Assembly: GCF_013369335.1 (NCBI RefSeq)
Contig: NZ_SZQJ01000004.1
Location: 186,001 to 250,000, forward strand
Source of the DNA: Vibrio sp. JPW-9-11-11
GTDB lineage: Bacteria > Pseudomonadota > Gammaproteobacteria > Enterobacterales > Vibrionaceae
DNA: 64,000 nt
Direction of reading: 5' to 3'
Below are positions 28,097 to 37,677 of the stretch, piece after piece (the stretch's first letter is position 1; every line of letters starts with the position of its first letter). A program made the position numbers and the translations under genes. The notes beneath the pieces were generated by a model, which was given only the letters and a program-made list of their open reading frames with translations, did not search any database and was not told the DNA's origin.

Positions 28097-30190
28097 ATGG
28101 ATAGACTGATTGCGACCTTGCATCAATTGGCAAGCAAAGGGCAGATTCGCCAACTGGATTGCCAGTTTGCTCGCTTTATTGAAGCACAAACACACGATAG
28201 TCAATTGGCGTTTATTGCTGGTGTGGTGAGCAGCGAGCTCGGTAAAGGGCATATCTGTTTGCCGCTGTTCGATGAGCATGGGAACTCGGTCGATTTAGCC
28301 GCCAAGCTGGGTTTGTTTTCACAAGCTGCCAGCGAGTTAAACCAACAGTTATTAGGGATCGACTGGCCTGCGCTGCTGAAAAGCAGCGCGATGGTAGGCA
28401 GCAATGGCGAGCCTGTACCACTTGTTTTTGATGGCAAGCGGCTCTATTTGCATCGCTACTGGCACTACGAAGTGGTGGTCGCAGAGCGGTTAAATAGCTT
28501 TGGGTTACCCATGATCCTTACGCCACCAGAGCTGCACAAGCTGTCGCAGTTACTTGACCACCTGTTTGCTCGTAACTATCGCTATCTATTTGAAGATATT
28601 AGTAAATCTATCGAATCTGGTACCAGTTCACCAGGACTAAGACAGCGAATGGTTTGTGACCACCTCGATGTGGTTGCCGAGCAAAGTTTGGAGTGGCCTA
28701 CCATAGACCAAACGCTTTGCGCGGCGAAAAGTATCGCGGATCTCACCCCATTGGATGAATGGGTACCTAGCGCTGCTTGCATCAATTGGCAAAAAGTGGC
28801 GGCGGCCGTGGCGTTAACACGGCGCTTTGCGGTGATCTCGGGGGGGCCGGGTACAGGTAAAACTACCACAGTGACCAAACTGCTCGCCGCTTTGATTGAA
28901 CAAGCTCAGAGCCACAACACGTTACCGACCATTAAATTGGTGGCCCCGACAGGCAAAGCAGCGGCGCGCTTGACGGAGTCAATTGGTAAAGCGGTTGCTG
29001 CCTTGCCGGTGAGCCCTGAGCTTAAACAAGCTATTCCCACTGACGCCAGCACCTTACACCGTTTGCTCGGGGCCATTCCTAACAGCGCAGAGTTTCGTCA
29101 TCAGCGAGACAACCCCTTACACTTGGATATTTTGGTGGTCGATGAGGCATCTATGATCGATTTACCTATGATGTATAAATTGATCGATGCATTGCCAAAA
29201 CACGCGCGATTGATCTTGCTCGGAGATAAAGACCAGCTAGCGTCGGTCGAAGCTGGCGCGGTGCTCGGGGATATCTGCTCTTTTAATGCATTCGGCTACA
29301 GTCAAACGCATGCCAGTCAGCTTGCGCGATTGACGGGCTTTGACACATTAGCGAACAACCAGCAAGGGCAAGCGAGCATTGCCGACAGCCTATGCATGTT
29401 GAAAAAAAGCTATCGCTTTGACGCGCGTTCGGGGATTGGCCAGTTGGCCCAAGCCGTCAACTCGGGCAGTACGCTTAAAGTGGATGCGGTTTGGCAGCGC
29501 GACTTTGCTGACATCGCAAAATTTCCCATCGACAGTCAGCACTATAACCAGATGATTCAAACCATGGTGGGTGAATATCGCGGTTATTTACAACGTTTGT
29601 CTCAAGCGCCAGATGGAGAATCGGAAACCCTCGCCGAGCGGGCAAAATCGGCTCTCGATCTGTTTGCTCAGTGCCGATTGCTATGTGCCGTTCGCGAAGG
29701 GGATTTTGGCGTCAGCGGGCTCAATCAACGAACCGAACGTGGACTGGCGGCACGGAAACTTATCCAAACACAAGATGAGCTTTGGTACCACGGCAGGCCA
29801 GTGATGGTCACCAGAAATGACCATGGGCTAGGGCTGTATAACGGTGATATCGGTTTGTGTGTGTATGATGCTTCGCTCGATAAGCTGAAGGTCTTTTTTG
29901 AGCTGCCAGATGGCAGTGTGAAAGCGGTCTTACCGAGTCGGGTACCGGAACATGAAACAGCTTACGCCATGACGATTCACAAGTCGCAAGGCAGTGAATT
30001 TGACCATACCTTGATGATCTTACCCCCCGATTTTACCCCTCTGCTAACGCGTGAGCTGATCTACACGGGCATAACTCGTGCGAAAAATCGATTAACGCTG
30101 TTTGTTGATGAACGAGTATTGAAGCGTGGTATCAAGGTGCGCACTGAGAGAGCAAGCGGATTAATAGAAAGGTTACGAGATAGCAGATGA
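28097..30190 (+). CDS. recD: Exodeoxyribonuclease V subunit alpha RecD
   Basis: 5'-3' helicase subunit of RecBCD, 697 residues against about 608 in E. coli. Walker A SGGPGTGKTTTV (about 247-258), motif Ia LVAPTGKAAARLTESIG, Walker B LVVDEASMIDLPMM, motif III LILLGDKDQLASVEAGAVLGDIC, and C-terminal YAMTIHKSQGSEFDHTLMILP and ELIYTGITRAKNRLTLFV are all in place. An insertion around residues 395-435 (SQTHASQLARLTGFDTLANNQ) accounts for part of the extra length. No terminator follows; the next gene is convergent. Confidence 0.97.
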   Translation: MDRLIATLHQLASKGQIRQLDCQFARFIEAQTHDSQLAFIAGVVSSELGKGHICLPLFDEHGNSVDLAAKLGLFSQAASELNQQLLGIDWPALLKSSAMVGSNGEPVPLVFDGKRLYLHRYWHYEVVVAERLNSFGLPMILTPPELHKLSQLLDHLFARNYRYLFEDISKSIESGTSSPGLRQRMVCDHLDVVAEQSLEWPTIDQTLCAAKSIADLTPLDEWVPSAACINWQKVAAAVALTRRFAVISGGPGTGKTTTVTKLLAALIEQAQSHNTLPTIKLVAPTGKAAARLTESIGKAVAALPVSPELKQAIPTDASTLHRLLGAIPNSAEFRHQRDNPLHLDILVVDEASMIDLPMMYKLIDALPKHARLILLGDKDQLASVEAGAVLGDICSFNAFGYSQTHASQLARLTGFDTLANNQQGQASIADSLCMLKKSYRFDARSGIGQLAQAVNSGSTLKVDAVWQRDFADIAKFPIDSQHYNQMIQTMVGEYRGYLQRLSQAPDGESETLAERAKSALDLFAQCRLLCAVREGDFGVSGLNQRTERGLAARKLIQTQDELWYHGRPVMVTRNDHGLGLYNGDIGLCVYDASLDKLKVFFELPDGSVKAVLPSRVPEHETAYAMTIHKSQGSEFDHTLMILPPDFTPLLTRELIYTGITRAKNRLTLFVDERVLKRGIKVRTERASGLIERLRDSR

Positions 30191-30216
30191 CCTTCCGTGG
30201 TCGCCTGTTAGAGTGA

Positions 30217-30474
30217 TTAAAGTGCGGTAGAGAAAGAGATACTGCGGATGCGGTATTTCTCTTGGTAGTTCAATATGAACGCTTTTAAGCCTTCTGTAAC
30301 TGGGAAAACGCAGTGTACGTCGAGATCTTCTAGTAGTTCGTTGTCTGCCATATCCCAAAAACTCTGCACAGAGTTACAGATAATTTTTTTCATCAATAGT
30401 TTGCTCTTAGTAACGTCGTTAGTAACCTCAAGCAATCCTTGCAGCTTAACCGATTGGTTAAGTTGAGAACTCAA
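30217..30474 (-). CDS. Small protein of unknown function with masked ribosome binding site
   Basis: An 85-residue frame starting at TTG (30472-30474). I do not recognise the product. It is soluble, has no signal peptide, and ends with HCVFPVTEGLKAFILNYQEKYRIRSISFSTAL. Support for a real gene: a full Shine-Dalgarno (GAGGAG) six bases before the TTG, a promoter candidate just upstream, and a frame that fills the space between convergent recD and argA. The Shine-Dalgarno lies in the 3' arm of an 8-bp hairpin, so translation may be regulated. It lies downstream of argA in the same direction, with 116 bases between. A fortuitous frame is possible. Confidence 0.6.
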   Translation of the reverse strand: MSSQLNQSVKLQGLLEVTNDVTKSKLLMKKIICNSVQSFWDMADNELLEDLDVHCVFPVTEGLKAFILNYQEKYRIRSISFSTAL

Positions 30475-30478
30475 TCCT

Positions 30479-30533
30479 AGCTCCTCATAATCAGAGGAGC
30501 TCGAATTTTAACCAATTTAAATTATGAAATAAA
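30479..30533 (-). promoter_or_regulatory. Promoter and RBS-masking hairpin of the small gene
   Basis: On the minus strand a -35-like TTTATT (30528-30533) and a -10 TAAAAT (30505-30510) are 17 bases apart. Next comes an 8-bp hairpin: plus-strand AGCTCCTC at 30479-30486 and GAGGAGCT at 30494-30501 with a seven-base loop. In the RNA its second arm contains the GAGGAG that precedes the TTG start. If the promoter is right, the transcript begins almost at the hairpin. Confidence 0.5.
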
Positions 30534-30590
30534 GCGACTATTTAAGAAAATTAATGCAACAAGATCTCATAAGTGAGATAACTCATTGAG

Positions 30591-31928
30591 CTATAACTCA
30601 AGTGAGAGGATTTTTGACTTACGCTGGTAGTTATAGAGGTTCTGTTTATGCGCTGGGAGGAAATCGACTCCCATCTCATGAAATCCTTGCTCTCTAAACC
30701 AGTGCAAACTATGGGTGGTGAGTACGAAAATCTGCTCAATGCCTTGTGCTTTTGACTGCAAACGCATGTGATTAAGCAATAATAGCCCACGGTTACCATC
30801 GCGATACTCAGGATGAATAGCCACACAAGCCATCTCGGCCATGCGTTCTTCGGGGTATGGGTAAAGGGCCGCGCAGCCGATGATCAGTCCGTCTTTTTCG
30901 ATGATCGTAAACTGGTGGATCTCTTGTTCGAGTTGTTCACGAGAGCGTCGCACTAACACGCCATGTTGCTCTAACGGCTGAATTAAGTCGAGTATGCCGC
31001 CAATGTCATCGATATCCGCGACACGAACTTGTTCTGAGCTCGCCTTGACCACTTGGGTACCAATACCGTCAAGAGAGAACAGTTCTTGGATCAAGGCTCC
31101 ATCGACCTTGTAACTAACCAAGTGACTGCGAGGCACACCTGCTCGACAGGCCGCCGTCGCCGCGCGCAGAAAGCGTAGCGTTCCCGATGAGTTCTCACAG
31201 CCGTTACTGCTGCTGTTTTCTAGCTCTGCTAAAATCTTTTCCGCTTCTTTAGGAAACAGTTCTGCAAACACTTCCCCATTCTCATCGATAATGCCTTGCT
31301 CCGAGCAGAAGCCGATCAGCTTGTCTGCCTTAAGTTTGATCGCGACCTGGGTTGCGACTTCTTCTGATAGCAAATTAAATGACTCACCAGTAACAGAGCT
31401 GGCGATAGGCCCGAGTAAAACGATAGAGCCTTGGTCGAGCATGCGATTGATACCTTGGGTATCGATTCGACGAATTTTACCGCTATGACAGTAATCGACA
31501 CCGTCATCGACCCCAAGTGGTTGAGAAATAATAAAATTACCGCTAACGACATTCAGCTGAGTACCTGCCATTGGGGTGTTACTCAAGCTCATTGACAGTT
31601 GGGCTGTAATCGCTAACTGCAACTGTCCCGCGGCTTGCATGACATAGTTGAGGCAGGTTTCATCGGTTACGCGCACCCCTTTATGATACGGACTCGCGTA
31701 TTGATTCTGCTCTAATAGATGATTGATTTGTGGCCGCGCTCCATGAACGAGCACAATTTTAACCCCCAAGCTATGAAGTAAAGCTAGATCGCTGATAATA
31801 TTGGAAAAATTTCCGTCCGCGAACGCCTCTCCGCCGAGCATGATGACCATGATTTTATCGCGGTGAGCATTGACGTAAGGTGCCGATTGTCTGAAGCCTT
31901 TTACAAGAGCGGTACTTCTTAGTTTCAC
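30591..31928 (-). CDS. argA: N-acetylglutamate synthase ArgA
   Basis: First step of arginine synthesis: acetyl-CoA plus glutamate to N-acetylglutamate. An N-terminal amino-acid-kinase fold ([41 protein letters not shown]) carries arginine feedback, and a C-terminal GNAT domain (about 295-440, [35 protein letters not shown]) carries catalysis. I choose the GTG at 31926-31928 ([15 protein letters not shown]) since the E. coli protein begins at the same place; a TTG at 31940 in frame would add four residues. Length from the GTG is 445 residues. A pair of ArgR boxes lies directly upstream. Confidence 0.93.
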   Translation of the reverse strand: MKLRSTALVKGFRQSAPYVNAHRDKIMVIMLGGEAFADGNFSNIISDLALLHSLGVKIVLVHGARPQINHLLEQNQYASPYHKGVRVTDETCLNYVMQAAGQLQLAITAQLSMSLSNTPMAGTQLNVVSGNFIISQPLGVDDGVDYCHSGKIRRIDTQGINRMLDQGSIVLLGPIASSVTGESFNLLSEEVATQVAIKLKADKLIGFCSEQGIIDENGEVFAELFPKEAEKILAELENSSSNGCENSSGTLRFLRAATAACRAGVPRSHLVSYKVDGALIQELFSLDGIGTQVVKASSEQVRVADIDDIGGILDLIQPLEQHGVLVRRSREQLEQEIHQFTIIEKDGLIIGCAALYPYPEERMAEMACVAIHPEYRDGNRGLLLLNHMRLQSKAQGIEQIFVLTTHSLHWFREQGFHEMGVDFLPAHKQNLYNYQRKSKILSLEL

Positions 31929-31941
31929 AGTAACAACCAAT

Positions 31942-31980
31942 GATGAATTTATATGTGGATATACTGCAATTTTATTCCGT
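31942..31980 (-). promoter_or_regulatory. Paired ARG boxes (ArgR operator) of argA
   Basis: Two imperfect 18-base ARG boxes have cores TGAATTTATATGTG (31944-31957) and TGCAATTTTATTCC (31965-31978). Each matches the core consensus TGAATwwwwATTCA at 11 of 14 positions. Their centres are 21 bases apart, the spacing needed for one ArgR hexamer. They lie 14-52 bases before the argA start. Confidence 0.75.
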
Positions 31981-32111
31981 TGTGAACAAGTATTTTTTCA
32001 TTGAAGTATCGTTCGTGGCAGCGCAGATAAACGGCGCTTAGTGAAGATTTAGACAAAACAAACTCGCGCAAATCCCATCGTTAGTTAACAATTACTCAAT
32101 AAGTAGGTGAA

Positions 32112-32528
32112 ATGACCAGTCGTTTATTGGAAACAAACAGAGTGAATAGCTTGAACCATCGAAATCGGAAAACGGTTGAGCGAGTCATTGTGATTGGTGC
32201 ACTGTTGGCAGCGATCGCTTCGCTGTTGCTCGTCAGTCAACTGTATGATGTTTACTTAGAAAAAGTCTATCCCAAGTCGAAGATGTACGGGACTTGGGTA
32301 GAGCAGGACGTTGCAGCTTATAGCCGTGAGAGTTTTGTGCTCAGTGCTGCTGGTGTCACGGTCAATGGTGGGGTCATTGATACCCATTTTAGCTGGGACG
32401 GTTCTTATCTGGAATATCAGGTCGGCGACAATACTCGCCGTTTCAAAGTACTAGATGAACAACTGACCCAGATCCAACTGGTTTCGCAGCCGCATTATCA
32501 ACCGATTTATCGTTTGTCAGAAAAATAA
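32112..32528 (+). CDS. DUF2850-type membrane-anchored protein
   Basis: A 138-residue protein with a basic cytoplasmic start, one membrane segment (about 24-45, VIVIGALLAAIASLLLVSQLY) and a periplasmic part of about 90 residues with the motif YPKSKMYGTWVEQDVAAY. It reads like the DUF2850 family, which I know chiefly from vibrios; function unknown. ATG with GTAGGTGA upstream. It is 88 bases before mltA in the same direction and divergent from argA. Confidence 0.75.
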   Translation: MTSRLLETNRVNSLNHRNRKTVERVIVIGALLAAIASLLLVSQLYDVYLEKVYPKSKMYGTWVEQDVAAYSRESFVLSAAGVTVNGGVIDTHFSWDGSYLEYQVGDNTRRFKVLDEQLTQIQLVSQPHYQPIYRLSEK

Positions 32529-32615
32529 AAAGATCACATTCGTTAACCACTGATATATTGCGAATTCTAGGTAAGTTTGTCATCCTCATTGCATCGCTCA
32601 ATAAGGATCTATCTC

Positions 32616-33719
32616 GTGTTTAAAAAATACCTCCCACTTGTCGCGGCCAGCGTTCTGTTCGGCTGCGCTCAACCGACCGACCGCGCGCAACAATATGGTG
32701 ATCAAGAGTTCGCATCAATTTTGAATAAATCATCACTTGTTGAGTCGGATAAACCGAGAGATTTTACTGAGTTTCACCGTCAAGCAGAGCAAGTAGTGAC
32801 GAACTCACCATCGATGGCAAAAATCTACCAACCTTTGTATGAAAAACTCAATGAATGGGTGCTTCAAAGCGGTGAACCGACAGAACTCGCTGCTTACGGT
32901 ATTCAAGCGGCGCAATTAGGGGGGGGAGACAAACGAGGCAACGTGTTATTTACCGGTTACTTCTCGCCAGTGATGGAACTGCGCCACGAACCGAACGAAA
33001 GGTTTAAATACCCTGTGTATGCAAAACCCGATTGTGAGATGGATTGCCCGACTCGAGCCCAGATTTATAATGGTGCACTCGACGGGCTCGGCTTGGAGCT
33101 GGGGTACGCGGCGAATCTGATCGATCCGTTTTTGATGGAAGTGCAGGGCAGTGGCTTTGTCCATTTTGAAGATGACGACACACTTGAGTATTTTGCTTAT
33201 GGTGGTAAGAACAATAAAGCCTATGTCAGTATCGGCCGAGTATTGATCGAACGCGACTTAGTCCCACGAGAGAAAATGTCGATGAAGGCGATCAAAGAGT
33301 GGGTGCTAGCCAACGATGAATCGACAGTGAGAGAACTGCTAGAGCAAAACCCATCGTTTGTTTTCTTTGAGCCCCGAGCCGATGCGCCAGTGACCGGGTC
33401 TGCCGGCATTCCGCTATTAGCTATGGCTTCTGTCGCTGGTGACCGCTCTATTTTTCCTATGGGCACGCCAATTTTAGCTGAAGTCCCTTTGCTTAATCCC
33501 GATGGCACTTGGAGTGGAGCCCATCAACTGCGTTTACTGATCGTATTAGATACAGGTGGGGCGGTAAAACAGAACCACCTCGATCTCTATCACGGGATGG
33601 GGCCACGGGCGGGTACCGAGGCGGGCCACTATAAACATTTTGGCCGAGTTTGGAAGTTAGGGCTCGAAGAGAGTCCGACTCAAGCGCCTTGGGCGTTGCC
33701 GCCGGAGAAGTTGCAATAG
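32616..33719 (+). CDS. mltA: Membrane-bound lytic murein transglycosylase A
   Basis: Outer-membrane lipoprotein that cleaves peptidoglycan with formation of 1,6-anhydromuramic acid. The GTG at 32616 follows AAGGA by ten bases and gives a proper lipoprotein signal with lipobox LFGC, the lipidated Cys being residue 17; an earlier start at 32577 would spoil the signal. MltA domain features: GNVLFTGYFSPVMELRHE, DPFLMEVQGSGFVHFEDD, NPSFVFFEPR, and the 3D-domain MGTPILAEVPLLN with LLIVLDTGGAVKQNHLDLYHGMGPRAGTEAGHYKHFGRVW, holding the catalytic Asp. Length 367 residues, as in E. coli. A terminator follows. Confidence 0.95.
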   Translation: MFKKYLPLVAASVLFGCAQPTDRAQQYGDQEFASILNKSSLVESDKPRDFTEFHRQAEQVVTNSPSMAKIYQPLYEKLNEWVLQSGEPTELAAYGIQAAQLGGGDKRGNVLFTGYFSPVMELRHEPNERFKYPVYAKPDCEMDCPTRAQIYNGALDGLGLELGYAANLIDPFLMEVQGSGFVHFEDDDTLEYFAYGGKNNKAYVSIGRVLIERDLVPREKMSMKAIKEWVLANDESTVRELLEQNPSFVFFEPRADAPVTGSAGIPLLAMASVAGDRSIFPMGTPILAEVPLLNPDGTWSGAHQLRLLIVLDTGGAVKQNHLDLYHGMGPRAGTEAGHYKHFGRVWKLGLEESPTQAPWALPPEKLQ

Positions 33720-33735
33720 CCTAGACATTTTTCTC

Positions 33736-33767
33736 AAGAGTGCGTATAAATCGCACTCTTTGTTTTT
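33736..33767 (+). terminator. Terminator of mltA
   Basis: AAGAGTGCG (33736-33744) pairs perfectly with CGCACTCTT (33752-33760) around a seven-base loop; TGTTTTT follows. It lies 17 bases after the mltA stop and before the tcdA start at 33788. Confidence 0.85.
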
Positions 33768-33787
33768 ACACCCTGCGGACAATCGAT

Positions 33788-34597
33788 ATGCGCGAATTAG
33801 ACACTCCTGCTTCTGAACACTACAACCAACGATTTGGTGGTACGCGCCGCCTTTATGGTCACAGTGAAGTTGACATTCTGCGCGCGGCGCACGTGTGCGT
33901 GATTGGTATCGGTGGCGTGGGTTCATGGGCGGTTGAAGCTCTGGCGCGCACCGGAGTGGGTGAACTGACCTTGATCGATATGGATGATGTTTGTGTGACC
34001 AACATTAACCGCCAAATCCATGCGATGTCTGGAACGGTGGGACAAAGCAAAATTGAGGTGATGGCCGAGCGGGTTAAGTTGATCAACCCGGAGTGCAAAG
34101 TGAACCTAATCGACGACTTTATTACTCCAGACAATCAGCATCTGTACCTATCCAAAGAGTATGATTATGTGCTGGATGCGATTGATAGCGTCAAGGCGAA
34201 AGCGTCGCTGCTGGCCTATTGTCGGAGTAACAAAATCAAAGTGATCACCACGGGCGGCGCGGGCGGACAAGTTGACCCGACTCAAATCAAGGTCGCGGAT
34301 CTCACCAAAACCATCCAAGATCCTTTGGCGAAAAAGATTAAAGATACCTTGCGTCGTCATCATAACTTTCCAACTAACCCAGCGCGTAAGTTTGGCATCG
34401 ACTGTGTATTTTCGACTGAGCAGCTTAAGTATCCGCAACCTGATGGTAGCGTATGTGGGATGAAGTCGAGCGCGGAAGGACCGAAACGCATGGATTGCGC
34501 CAGTGGTTTTGGCGCTGCTACCGTAGTCACGGCGACCTTTGGGTTTGTCGCGGTGTCACGCATTGTAGAAAAACTGATTCAAAAGTATCGCAACTAG
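33788..34597 (+). CDS. tcdA: tRNA threonylcarbamoyladenosine dehydratase TcdA (CsdL)
   Basis: An E1-like enzyme that activates t6A at position 37 of ANN-decoding tRNAs with ATP to give cyclic t6A. 269 residues from the ATG at 33788 (MRELDTPASEHYNQRFGGTRRLYG); a start at 33740 would fall inside the mltA terminator. Nucleotide-binding loop VIGIGGVGSWAVEALARTGVG, LTLIDMDDVCVTNINRQIHA, DYVLDAIDSVKAKASLLAYC, and the thiol-bearing C-terminal half (FSTEQLKYP, CGMKSSAEGPKRMDCASGFGAA) match TcdA. The next gene codes for the sulfur acceptor CsdE, a known partner. Confidence 0.95.
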   Translation: MRELDTPASEHYNQRFGGTRRLYGHSEVDILRAAHVCVIGIGGVGSWAVEALARTGVGELTLIDMDDVCVTNINRQIHAMSGTVGQSKIEVMAERVKLINPECKVNLIDDFITPDNQHLYLSKEYDYVLDAIDSVKAKASLLAYCRSNKIKVITTGGAGGQVDPTQIKVADLTKTIQDPLAKKIKDTLRRHHNFPTNPARKFGIDCVFSTEQLKYPQPDGSVCGMKSSAEGPKRMDCASGFGAATVVTATFGFVAVSRIVEKLIQKYRN

Positions 34598-34609
34598 TTG
34601 GAGAGTAAT

Positions 34610-35038
34610 ATGTCGCCTTTTCCTCAATCACCGTTTGGTCAAGACATTGATGCAGAGCAGATAGTGCAAACCATGCAAGCACTGCGTGGATGGGAAGACC
34701 GCTATCGCCAAGTCATCCAGTGGGGAAAAAAGCTGCCAGTGATGCCTGAGTCGCTAAAATCGGCACAAGTGACAGTGTCAGGTTGTGAGAGCCAGGTATG
34801 GTTAGTGAGCCAACGAGTGGGTGAGGTTTGGTACTTTTGCGCTGACTCCGACGCGCGCATTGTGCGGGGTTTGATCGCATTAGTGATGGCGGCGTTTGAT
34901 GGTAAAACCCGCGAGCAGATCCAAGCGTTTAACGTGGATGATTATTTTGCTCAGCTTGGCCTGATTGAACACTTAAGCCCCTCACGTGGCAATGGGTTAA
35001 AAGCCATTGTCGATCAAATCAAACGTACAGCGAGCTAG
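34610..35038 (+). CDS. csdE: Cysteine desulfuration protein CsdE (SufE family)
   Basis: SufE-fold acceptor that takes persulfide sulfur from a cysteine desulfurase onto its own cysteine. 142 residues from the ATG at 34610, six bases after GGAG; a TTG at 34598 is in frame but poorly placed. The acceptor Cys is C59 in the conserved VSGCESQVWL. Pairing with tcdA points to CsdE rather than SufE, since CsdE is known to bind CsdL/TcdA. No csdA desulfurase is in the window. Confidence 0.9.
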   Translation: MSPFPQSPFGQDIDAEQIVQTMQALRGWEDRYRQVIQWGKKLPVMPESLKSAQVTVSGCESQVWLVSQRVGEVWYFCADSDARIVRGLIALVMAAFDGKTREQIQAFNVDDYFAQLGLIEHLSPSRGNGLKAIVDQIKRTAS

Positions 35039-35189
35039 TTCCCATCAGAGACTAGCTGATCGCCGATTTCTACCGACTGATTCAGCACTTCAAGCGCTTA
35101 CGCCTCGTCATCCACGGGGTGTATGTTTTCTGTATAAAAAATAACCACTGCGATATTAACGCCTTAACAAATACAGGGCTTTACAACGC

Positions 35190-35218
35190 TTGTTGTCCCT
35201 GCATAAAGGCTGTACAAT
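35190..35218 (+). promoter_or_regulatory. Candidate sigma-70 promoter of rlmN
   Basis: TTGTTG (35190-35195) and TACAAT (35213-35218) are separated by 17 bases. The rlmN start is 40 bases downstream. The rest of the 219-base gap after csdE shows no gene or terminator. Confidence 0.55.
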
Positions 35219-35257
35219 TCGCGCCCTTAATTAATGTTCCGTCGTTTGAGAGGCCAC

Positions 35258-36385
35258 ATGACCACTGAAAAAATCAATCTACTCGACTTTGATCGCCAAG
35301 GTATGCGTCAATTTTTTGCTGAGGAGCTCGGCGAAAAGGCATTCCGTGCCGACCAAGTAATGAAGTGGATCTACCATTTCGGTGTCGATAACTTCGATAA
35401 CATGACCAATATTAATAAAAAGTTACGTGAGAAGCTGCAACACCGTTGTGAGATAAAAGCGCCGACAGTGGCCGAGGCTCAACACTCTTCGGACGGTACC
35501 ATTAAGTGGGCGATGAAGGTCGGTGACCAAGATGTGGAAACCGTGTATATCCCAGAAGATGACCGCGCGACCTTGTGTGTTTCCTCTCAGGTAGGGTGTG
35601 CTCTGGAGTGTAAATTCTGCTCTACGGCGCAGCAGGGTTTCAACCGTAATTTGAAAGTGTCGGAAATCATCGGGCAAGTTTGGCGTGCAGCACGTGAAAT
35701 CGGTCTCGAGAAAGAGACTGGCCGTCGCCCGATCACTAATGTGGTGATGATGGGCATGGGTGAGCCGCTACTGAACATGAAAAACCTCATTCCTGCACTT
35801 GAGATCATGTTGGATGACTTAGGCTTTGGTCTGTCTAAGCGTCGTGTGACGGTGTCGACCTCTGGTGTTGTTTCAGGCTTGGATCAAATGACAGGCAAGA
35901 TTGATGTCGCGCTGGCGATTTCTTTGCATGCTCCGAACGACAAGCTACGCAGCGAAATTATGCCGATCAACGACCGTTGGGATATCCAAGACTTTTTGGC
36001 ATCTGTGCGTCGTTATATTGCGTCATCGAACGCAAACCGAGGCAAAGTGACCGTTGAGTACGTATTGCTTGACCATGTCAATGACGATATGCAGCACGCT
36101 CGTGAGCTGGCGGAGCTGATGAAAGATACTCCGTGTAAGATTAACTTGATTCCGTTTAACCCTTACCCTGGTTCGCCATACAAGAAGCCAAGTAACTCAC
36201 GTATTGACCGTTTCCAGAAAACCTTGATGCAATATGAACATACGGTCACTGTACGTAAGACCCGTGGCGATGATATTGATGCGGCCTGTGGACAGTTGGT
36301 TGGTGATGTGATTGACCGTACTAAACGTACCGCAACGATCAGAGCCGCCAAAGGTGAGACGATTGAAGTTAAAGCGGTTTCATAA
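35258..36385 (+). CDS. rlmN: 23S rRNA/tRNA adenine-C2 methyltransferase RlmN
   Basis: Radical SAM enzyme that methylates C2 of A2503 in 23S rRNA and A37 in some tRNAs. The ATG at 35258 is preceded by GAGAGG and gives 375 residues; a start at 35234 is less likely. The iron-sulfur cluster cysteines are CALECKFC (C114, C118, C121), and the methyl-carrying Cys is in DIDAACGQL near residue 345. [19 protein letters not shown] and [11 protein letters not shown] are the other family motifs. It is followed by a strong terminator. Confidence 0.97.
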   Translation: MTTEKINLLDFDRQGMRQFFAEELGEKAFRADQVMKWIYHFGVDNFDNMTNINKKLREKLQHRCEIKAPTVAEAQHSSDGTIKWAMKVGDQDVETVYIPEDDRATLCVSSQVGCALECKFCSTAQQGFNRNLKVSEIIGQVWRAAREIGLEKETGRRPITNVVMMGMGEPLLNMKNLIPALEIMLDDLGFGLSKRRVTVSTSGVVSGLDQMTGKIDVALAISLHAPNDKLRSEIMPINDRWDIQDFLASVRRYIASSNANRGKVTVEYVLLDHVNDDMQHARELAELMKDTPCKINLIPFNPYPGSPYKKPSNSRIDRFQKTLMQYEHTVTVRKTRGDDIDAACGQLVGDVIDRTKRTATIRAAKGETIEVKAVS

Positions 36386-36405
36386 GCTTTATTCGATTTA
36401 TACCC

Positions 36406-36433
36406 AAGCCAGAGCCTAGCTCTGGCTTTTTTG
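36406..36433 (+). terminator. Terminator of rlmN
   Basis: AAGCCAGAGC (36406-36415) pairs perfectly with GCTCTGGCTT (36419-36428) around CTA, and runs into TTTTTTG. Textbook Rho-independent terminator 21 bases after the stop. Confidence 0.93.
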
Positions 36434-36509
36434 TTACATCTTGCCGCGATCTCTCTGTCAAAATAGTGAAAAACCTTGAGCTGACTGTAAATTATCCACT
36501 TTCACTATG

Positions 36510-36537
36510 TTGTTTCATCTATGATATCTATTAGAAT
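36510..36537 (+). promoter_or_regulatory. Candidate promoter of the rodZ operon
   Basis: TTGTTT (36510-36515) and TAGAAT (36532-36537), 16 bases apart, lie in the 324-base gap between rlmN and rodZ. The remaining leader of about 165 bases is AT-rich, with a short GAGGA/TCCTC hairpin near 36602-36615; I see no gene in the gap. Confidence 0.4.
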
Positions 36538-36709
36538 GGAAGGTTAGCGCTTTAGAGATATTTCTCTGTATTTGAGTGGAGCGTGTTTTTTTGCATCGTA
36601 TGAGGAGTTTTCCTCGATTTTATCGACTTTGGTTTTTCGGCATATACCAACAAAGAATAATTAAGCCCAAAATTAACCAAGGCTATTGAACAAGAGATTT
36701 ATTATAGTC

Positions 36710-37669
36710 ATGACAGCTGAACAACAAGTCCAACCCAGCGAAGACAACGTAGAACAACCACAAGCCGGCACTATTCTCAAGCAACAACGTGAGGCGCTTG
36801 GTCTGACACAAAAGCAGATTGCAGACCGTCTTAGATTGCGCCTGTCAATTATTCAAAGCATTGAAAATAACGATTTCGCACTGGATCAGGTGGCGACCTT
36901 TACTCGTGGCTATCTTCGCTCGTATGCCAAAGCCGTCAATCTAAATGAAGCTTTGGTTCTTTCAGCGCTAGAAGGCTGTCAAGAAGCCGAACCGAAAGAG
37001 CAGCCGATGAAAAGCTTTTCACGCAAAACCAAACGTGAGCAGCATGACAGTCGCATCATGACCTTAACTTGGGGCATTTTTGCCGTCATCTTGGGGATTT
37101 CTTCGGTGTGGTGGTGGCAAAACCAAGACGTCGACATGGTGGATCTCACCACGGCTACTGAGCAAGAGCAGCAGTTAGAGCAAGAGGCGCAACCAGAACT
37201 CGACTTTACCACTTTAGCGGATAGCGAGTCAGAACTTGTGGCTGAGCAACCAAGCTTGACCGATGAACAAGCGGCTGAAGCCCCGATGGATCAAACCGAT
37301 GATGAAACGCCAACAGCAGAAACCATTATCATAGAAGAGACCGCGGCCGTACAAACGCTAGACAACATAGAGCCACCAACGGTAGAAGAGGTGGTAGAAC
37401 CTCAAACTGTGGTTGAACAACCTGCCGTTGCGACTAATCTATTGCAGATGTCATTTACTGACGACTGCTGGATCCAAGTAAAAGACGCGAGCGGTAAAAC
37501 GTTATCGACGGGCGTTAAGAAGCCTGGCCAAGAACTGAACCTTCAGGGTGAACTGCCTTACAGCGTGATTTTAGGAGCGCCCGAAAACGTTTCAATGACA
37601 TTAGCGAGTGAACCTGTCGACCTTTCTGGGTATACTTCGGGCAAAGTAGCAAGATTCAACTTACCTTAG
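36710..37669 (+). CDS. rodZ: Cytoskeleton protein RodZ
   Basis: Bitopic inner-membrane protein that ties MreB to the elongasome and sets rod shape. The ATG at 36710 gives 319 residues; an in-frame TTG at 36686 with AAGG close by would add eight. Domains: Xre/Cro-like helix-turn-helix (about 18-82, [34 protein letters not shown]), basic juxtamembrane stretch, membrane segment (about 117-136, [15 protein letters not shown]), an acidic Glu/Thr/Val-rich linker of about 130 residues, and a C-terminal DUF4115 beta domain ([18 protein letters not shown]). The linker is long and of low complexity. ispG follows after eight bases. Confidence 0.95.
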   Translation: MTAEQQVQPSEDNVEQPQAGTILKQQREALGLTQKQIADRLRLRLSIIQSIENNDFALDQVATFTRGYLRSYAKAVNLNEALVLSALEGCQEAEPKEQPMKSFSRKTKREQHDSRIMTLTWGIFAVILGISSVWWWQNQDVDMVDLTTATEQEQQLEQEAQPELDFTTLADSESELVAEQPSLTDEQAAEAPMDQTDDETPTAETIIIEETAAVQTLDNIEPPTVEEVVEPQTVVEQPAVATNLLQMSFTDDCWIQVKDASGKTLSTGVKKPGQELNLQGELPYSVILGAPENVSMTLASEPVDLSGYTSGKVARFNLP

Positions 37670-37677
37670 ACATTACT

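Noticed and set aside
30591..30625. TTGAG/CTCAA hairpin at the argA stop as a terminator
   Set aside because: Only five base pairs and no T-run on the minus strand.
30551..30826. 91-codon minus frame overlapping the end of argA
   Set aside because: Lies in another frame within the argA GNAT domain; no independent start signal.
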